Source: Pseudomonas sp. AOB-7
GTDB lineage: Bacteria > Pseudomonadota > Gammaproteobacteria > Pseudomonadales > Pseudomonadaceae
Length of the DNA: 46,504 nt
Assembly (NCBI RefSeq): GCF_003696305.1
Contig: NZ_RFFK01000018.1
Coordinates: 1 to 46,504, forward strand
Direction of reading: 5' to 3'
Shown here in pieces: positions 42,486 through 46,504 of the stretch. Each line of letters starts with the position of its first letter. Within the stretch, counting starts at the first letter, position 1. Below the pieces are notes generated by a model. The model ran no database searches and was not told the DNA's origin. It saw only the letters and a list, made by a program, of their open reading frames with translations. Position numbers and translations under genes: made by a program.

Positions 42486-43268
42486 TCACTCAACAATCTT
42501 TGCACTAGTGAATGCTAGGTCAAGCCGGTAGGTGGCCGAGCAGTGAGAGCATCTTACTGGGGCCCATATACGTTCCAGAAGCACTGGAACTTTTGCCTCA
42601 CATTTCTGGCAAGTAAATGTAATGGCATTGATTCGATTCAATACCTGCTCACCGCTCTCCGTTGTGTTCTTGGCGTAGATCGAATTACATTTCGTATTGC
42701 CGCATACAACAAGCTCGTCGTTATCAAACTCGCTCTGCCCGATATATACAGTAGCCCCGCAATCGCATTTGGCATGTATAACGGCCTTCATTGCCAATAT
42801 CACCGTTGCCTTAGTGACACTTTCTAGAGCTTGAATTATTTCGCTAAAAGATTCTCTGGTTATCGGCTTTCTCTCCTCCCCAGCCGGCTTGGGGGCGGGA
42901 GCATGCAGGAATGAGCCAAGCTTGTTGTAAAACGTTCTAAATTTTCGCCAGGGAATTATCTTGGTCTTCCCGAGCGGTGTCCATTCGGATGGAACTTCAC
43001 CGTCTTTAGCGTGCGGAGCTATGGACAGCTCCCCCTCTTGGTTGGACAGAGGGTCGAAAGAAGCCAGCAACTTCAGAATTTGATCTGCTTTCCAGACCCC
43101 AACCATATGACCGGGAAACACATCTCCGTATTGCTGCAATTGGCGGTAGGCCACTGTCTCCAGACAGAAACGCAGTTCAAGTGCAGAGTATCGAAGTGAG
43201 TGTTCTTCTGGACTATTCAGATGAGCCTTGGCTCGCTCCAAGTGAGATTTGATTCCGTACAGATCCAT
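42486..43268 (-). CDS. low-GC protein with two zinc-ribbon cysteine sets, possibly HEPN-like N-terminus
   Basis: A 260-residue protein whose base composition is visibly lower in GC (below about 50%) than its neighbours, suggesting horizontal acquisition. The N-terminal part (1-130) is helical with LERAKAHLNSPEEHSLRYSA and FYNKLGSFLHAP, weakly like HEPN/DUF4145-type proteins (tentative). The C-terminus has two four-cysteine sets: Cys168, 170, 189, 194 and Cys220, 223, 240, 243. The ATG at 43266-43268 has a strong GGAGG Shine-Dalgarno and is preferred to the ATG six codons upstream. It lies between creC and the unknown gene at 41721. Function unknown. Confidence 0.72.
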   Translation of the reverse strand: MDLYGIKSHLERAKAHLNSPEEHSLRYSALELRFCLETVAYRQLQQYGDVFPGHMVGVWKADQILKLLASFDPLSNQEGELSIAPHAKDGEVPSEWTPLGKTKIIPWRKFRTFYNKLGSFLHAPAPKPAGEERKPITRESFSEIIQALESVTKATVILAMKAVIHAKCDCGATVYIGQSEFDNDELVVCGNTKCNSIYAKNTTESGEQVLNRINAITFTCQKCEAKVPVLLERIWAPVRCSHCSATYRLDLAFTSAKIVE

Positions 43269-43342
43269 AATATGAAACCCCTCCATCGTGCTAATCCGTT
43301 TCTACACCCCTCTTACCCAATCCATCGCCAGCAAGCTAGCGC

Positions 43343-44767
43343 CTACCCACTCGGCAGAACCAGGCACACCTCCACCCCACCCTCGACATTGCCGATGTGC
43401 AGCTCGCCGCCATGCAGCTCGGCTACTTCCTGGACGAAGTTGAGGCCCAGGCCGGTGCTCTTGCGGCCGCTGCCGGGGCGCGGCAGGGAGTAGAAGCGTT
43501 CGGTCAGGCGCGCCAGGGCGTAGTCGGGGATCGCCTGGCCCTGGTTGAACAGGCGCAGCGTCACCCGCTGGCCTTGGCGTTCGGCACCGATGCGGATCGT
43601 GCCGCCGGGCGGGGTGAAGTCCAGGGCGTTGTCGAGCAGGTTGGCCAGCGCCTGGCGCAGCAGAAAGCGTTCGCCGCGCAGGCTCAGGTTCGCCGGCACG
43701 GCCTGCTCGACCCTCAGGTCGGCGGCGAGGATGCGCGCCTGCTGCGCCTGCAGCAGTTCGTCCACCAGCGCCGCCAGCGGCACCGCCACCCGCTCCTCCA
43801 GGCCCTGGCGCTGTTCCACCTGGGCCAGATGCAGCAGGCGTTCGATCAGTTGCTGCAGGCGCGCGCTTTCCTGCTGGATATTGGCCACGAAACGCTGGCG
43901 CTGCGCGGCCGGCATCTCGCCGTCGAGCAGTTCGGCGGCGCCGCGGATGGCCGCCAGCGGGCTCTTCAGTTCGTGGGTCAGGGTGTGTACGTAGCGCTCG
44001 ACGTAGGCCTTGCCCTCCAGTTCGGTGCGCATACGCTCCACCGCCACGGCCAGCTGGCCCAGCTCGCCGCCGCGCACCCGTGGCGCCTCGGCGCGACGGC
44101 CCTCGCTGACCGCCTGGGCGTAGCGGGTCAGCTTGCCCAGCGCGGCGCCGAGCCACCAGGACAGCGCCGCGCCAATCAGCAGACCGAGGCCGATCAGGCC
44201 GGCGCCGAGCCAGCCCAGGCGGGTCTGCGAGCGCTCGATATAGGGCTGCAGGCTGCGGTTGGGCTTGGCCACCGAGACCACGCCGATGATCCGCTCGCCG
44301 TCCTTGATCGGCGCCGCCACGTACATCACCGAGGAATCCGGATCGCTGGGGTCTTCCCTGGTCGAGCGCGCGCCGTACTCGCCGCGCAGGGTCAGCAGCA
44401 CGTCGTTCCAGCGCGAGTAGTCCTGGCCGACGGCCTGGCCGCTGGAGTCGAGCAGGACGATGCCCCGGGCGTCGGTGACGTAGATGCGGTGGTTGACCTG
44501 GGCCTTGCTCACGCCCCAGATATTCGCCCCGGGCTGGCGCCGGCCATAGGCCTCCAGCGCCTCGGGCAGGCGGCTGTGCTGCAGGCTGCCGGCCTTGACC
44601 TCGTCGCGCAGAATCTCGGCCAGCAGGTTGGCGGTGTCGACCAGGGTTTCCTCGGTGCTCTGGCGCACGCCGGGGCGGATCTCGTCCATCACCGTGCTCA
44701 GCACGAACCAGCCGGCCAGGCCGACGAAGAGGAAATAGACGAGAAAGATGCGCACGCCCAAGGGCAT
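43343..44767 (-). CDS. creC: two-component sensor histidine kinase CreC
   Basis: A 474-residue inner-membrane sensor kinase. Two transmembrane helices (~6-26 and ~185-207) enclose a periplasmic sensor domain containing YVTDARGIVLLDSSG and VMYVAAPIKDG. A HAMP segment leads to the dimerisation/phosphoacceptor box HTLTHELKSPLAAIRG (His ~265) and the ATPase domain with NLLDNALDFTPPGG (N box) and STGLGLNFV (G2). It lies 3 bases after creB. In pseudomonads CreBC is activated by PBP4 inhibition and affects biofilm and resistance. Its usual partner creD lies 8 kb away. Confidence 0.95.
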   Translation of the reverse strand: MPLGVRIFLVYFLFVGLAGWFVLSTVMDEIRPGVRQSTEETLVDTANLLAEILRDEVKAGSLQHSRLPEALEAYGRRQPGANIWGVSKAQVNHRIYVTDARGIVLLDSSGQAVGQDYSRWNDVLLTLRGEYGARSTREDPSDPDSSVMYVAAPIKDGERIIGVVSVAKPNRSLQPYIERSQTRLGWLGAGLIGLGLLIGAALSWWLGAALGKLTRYAQAVSEGRRAEAPRVRGGELGQLAVAVERMRTELEGKAYVERYVHTLTHELKSPLAAIRGAAELLDGEMPAAQRQRFVANIQQESARLQQLIERLLHLAQVEQRQGLEERVAVPLAALVDELLQAQQARILAADLRVEQAVPANLSLRGERFLLRQALANLLDNALDFTPPGGTIRIGAERQGQRVTLRLFNQGQAIPDYALARLTERFYSLPRPGSGRKSTGLGLNFVQEVAELHGGELHIGNVEGGVEVCLVLPSG

Positions 44768-44770
44768 GGT

Positions 44771-45457
44771 TCAGCCCTCAGGATCGTAGCTGTAGCCCAG
44801 GCCGCGGTGGGTCTGGATCGGCTCGGCGGCGGCCACCACCGCGCGCAGCTTGGCGCGCAGGCTCTTGACATGGCTGTCGATATTGCGCTCGTAGCCGGCC
44901 TCGCTGGCCACGCCGAGGGCGTCGAGCAACTGCTCGCGGGAGAACACCCGCCGCGGCTGGCCGAGCAGGGTCTGCAGCAGGCGGAACTCGTGGCGGGTCA
45001 GGGCCAGGGGCTGGCCGTGGAAGGCGATCTGGTAGCGCGCCAGGTCGAGGCGAAAGGGCCCGGTCGCGGCGTTATCCACAGGCGCGGCGGCGCGTGGCGC
45101 CACCCGCTTGAGAATGGCCTTGACCCTGGCGGCCACCTCGCGCGGGCTGAACGGTTTGACCACGTAGTCGTCGGCGCCGATCTCCAGGCCCACCACGCGG
45201 TCGATCTCCTCGCTGCGCGCGGTGAGGAAGATCACCGGCACCTCGGAGAAGCGCCGCAGCCGCTTGCAGGCCTCGAAGCCGCTGATGTCCGGCAGGCCGA
45301 CATCGAGTATCGCCAGGTCGAAGGCCTGGTTTTCCAGCAGCGCCAGCGCCTCGCCGGCGAGCGCCACCCAGCGGGTGGCGAAGCCTTCGGCCTGCAGCGC
45401 GTAGACCAGGGTATCGGCAATCGCGGCTTCGTCTTCGACTATCAGTATCTGCGGCAT
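44771..45457 (-). CDS. creB: two-component response regulator CreB
   Basis: A 228-residue OmpR/PhoB-type regulator. The receiver domain (1-115) has the acidic pair in IVEDE, the phosphoacceptor Asp52 in LDVGLPDISG, the switch threonine in FLTARSEE and the conserved lysine in VVKPFSP. The C-terminal winged helix (~130-225) ends with ETHRGLGYSYD-like sequence (QTHRGLGYSYDPEG). The interdomain linker is encoded in part by a perfect DnaA-box 9-mer (TTATCCACA at 45073-45081 on the plus strand), probably by chance. It is followed by creC 3 bases later. Expected to bind cre-tag direct repeats such as the candidate upstream of creD. Confidence 0.95.
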   Translation of the reverse strand: MPQILIVEDEAAIADTLVYALQAEGFATRWVALAGEALALLENQAFDLAILDVGLPDISGFEACKRLRRFSEVPVIFLTARSEEIDRVVGLEIGADDYVVKPFSPREVAARVKAILKRVAPRAAAPVDNAATGPFRLDLARYQIAFHGQPLALTRHEFRLLQTLLGQPRRVFSREQLLDALGVASEAGYERNIDSHVKSLRAKLRAVVAAAEPIQTHRGLGYSYDPEG

Positions 45458-45535
45458 CGGGCGTCCTGCTCGGCGGGGCGGTCACGGCCGGCAGACTGCG
45501 CCAGCCCGAACAGCCCGTCAAGGCGACGCAATCGA

Positions 45536-45956
45536 TGCACAGAAACTGGGGATGGCGCTGTGGATAAGCTTGGAGCAGTTGGCGCCGGGCCAGATGGTGC
45601 CTGGCTCTGCGGCGGCTGGCTGATTTCTGCGCGGCGCCGAGCATTCAGGCGAGACAGCGGTGCGCATCGCGCCCCCCGGGGGCGTTCACAAACCCACAGA
45701 AGCTGGGGGCCAAGTTGTTGATAACCTTGGAGTAATGCGCTGCAGGCGGCGCTGGCCGGGGGCTGCGGGCGATTGTGCGATTTGTGTACGGCGAGGGTGG
45801 CGCAGGGTTAGTCACAGGTGCTGCGTGCGGGGCACCTCAGGGGCCCTGGCTATGCACAGATACTGGGGACGGCGCTGTGGATAAGCTCGGGATGCCCGCT
45901 GCCAGGCCCGGCACCGCGGGGGCTGCGCCGGGTTGGCGGTTTTCTGCGCAACGGCG
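45536..45956. repeat. degenerate ~158-bp tandem triplication with DnaA-box-like 9-mers
   Basis: Three related blocks fill the 499-base gap between creB and the chemoreceptor gene. Each has the core ACAGA-x-CTGGGG followed by a DnaA-box-like site: TGTGGATAA at 45559-45567, TGTTGATAA at 45716-45724 and TGTGGATAA at 45876-45884, spaced 157 and 160 bases. The 38-base core of the first (45536-45573) and third (45853-45890) agree at about 34 positions. Two of the sites are perfect matches to TTATCCACA on the opposite strand. No gene is seen in this gap. The creB promoter must lie here too. Confidence 0.7.
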
Positions 45957-46504
45957 CTAGCCGAGCTGGAAACGCCCGGTGTTCTGCGCCAGGCCCTCGC
46001 TGCCGCGGCGCAGCTGTTCGGCGGCGCTGCTCACCGCCTGGGCGCCGTCGAGCAGCTGGCCGGCGGCCTGATCGACCTGCTGGATATTGCCGCTGACCTC
46101 GTCGGCGGTGGCGGCCTGCTGTTCGGCGGCGGTGGCGATCTGCGCCAGGCGGTCGCTGACCCGCTGCACCGACTCGACTATGGCCTGCAGGTCGTCGCCC
46201 ATGGCCAGCACGCTGCCGATATCGCCGTCGGCCTGGCTGCAGGCCTCCTCCATCAGGCTCACCGACTGGCCGACCACGCGCTGCAGGTTGTCCACCGTCT
46301 GGGCGATTTCCTGGGTGGAATCCTGGGTGCGCTTGGACAGCGAGCGCACCTCGTCGGCGACCACGGCGAAACCGCGCCCGGCCTCGCCGGCGCGCGCCGC
46401 CTCGATCGCCGCGTTGAGCGCGAGCAGGTTGGTCTGCTCGGCGATGCCCTTGATCACCTCCACCACCCGGTTGATCTGCTGGGTCTGCTCGCGCAGCTGC
46501 TGCA
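45957..46504 (-). CDS. methyl-accepting chemotaxis protein, C-terminal part (runs off window)
   Basis: The last 182 codons of a chemoreceptor. The highly conserved hairpin tip GIAEQTNLLALNAAIEAARA followed by GEAGRGFAVVADEVRSLSKRT is present, then the descending coiled coil of the signalling domain (VDNLQRVVGQSVSLMEEA, ATAAEQQAATADEVSGNI). This part binds CheA and CheW. The sensor domain and membrane segments are outside the window, so the ligand is unknown. No CheR-tethering pentapeptide is seen at the C-terminus, which ends RFQLG. Confidence 0.93.
   Translation of the reverse strand, partial: QQLREQTQQINRVVEVIKGIAEQTNLLALNAAIEAARAGEAGRGFAVVADEVRSLSKRTQDSTQEIAQTVDNLQRVVGQSVSLMEEACSQADGDIGSVLAMGDDLQAIVESVQRVSDRLAQIATAAEQQAATADEVSGNIQQVDQAAGQLLDGAQAVSSAAEQLRRGSEGLAQNTGRFQLG

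Noticed and set aside
45073..45081. Perfect DnaA box within creB as a regulatory element
   Set aside because: It lies in coding sequence of the interdomain linker; a single 9-mer can occur by chance, so it is only noted with the intergenic cluster.

Overview
The window is about 66% GC, gene-dense DNA that reads as a Pseudomonas chromosome. The gene order from three acyl-CoA dehydrogenases through the biotin cluster (bioD-C-H-F-B), comF, modE, srkA, rarD, a GcvR-like gene and a GNAT gene to glcB follows, from memory, the P. aeruginosa PA0482-PA0508 neighbourhood. A pga polysaccharide operon and several intercalated genes point to a non-aeruginosa member of the genus (inference).

Layout: 1-5.5 kb, three paralogous acyl-CoA dehydrogenases on the minus strand with a diguanylate cyclase between the second and third; the third has a promoter overlapped by two PsrA-type operators. 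5.6-6.6 kb, a SprA-like metalloprotease and a small flagellar-rod-like protein. 6.7-11.5 kb, the bio operon bioB-F-H-C-D, with a BirA-like operator over its promoter, a REP doublet inside it and a decayed duplicate of the bioD 5' end. 11.6-15.6 kb, plus-strand genes: membrane protein, comF, modE, srkA, rarD. 15.9-19.6 kb, GcvR-like and GNAT genes divergent from glcB. 19.7-26 kb, pgaABCD for poly-N-acetylglucosamine. 26.2-33.1 kb, a CBS/DUF294 regulator and DEDDh exonuclease, trhP, a small membrane protein, and a two-gene sodium:solute symporter.

33.3-45.5 kb is the most unusual part. creD and its small partner genes are separated from creB-creC by about 8 kb. This block holds two paralogous genes for secreted proteins made almost wholly of a 13-residue tandem repeat (24 and 18 units). 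They flank a plus-strand operon of a FAN1-type VRR-NUC nuclease and a PD-(D/E)XK/XPD-DinG-like helicase, which has a good LexA-box candidate just upstream. The block also holds a small acidic conserved-looking gene, a MITE-like element and a low-GC zinc-ribbon gene. Beyond creB lies a degenerate ~158-bp triplication, each copy carrying a DnaA-box-like 9-mer, then the 3' end of a chemoreceptor gene.

The window therefore combines core metabolism (fatty-acid oxidation, biotin, glyoxylate shunt), biofilm control (pga, c-di-GMP synthesis) and an accessory DNA-repair/repeat-protein island inside the cre locus. No rRNA, tRNA, CRISPR array, prophage or transposase gene was recognised.
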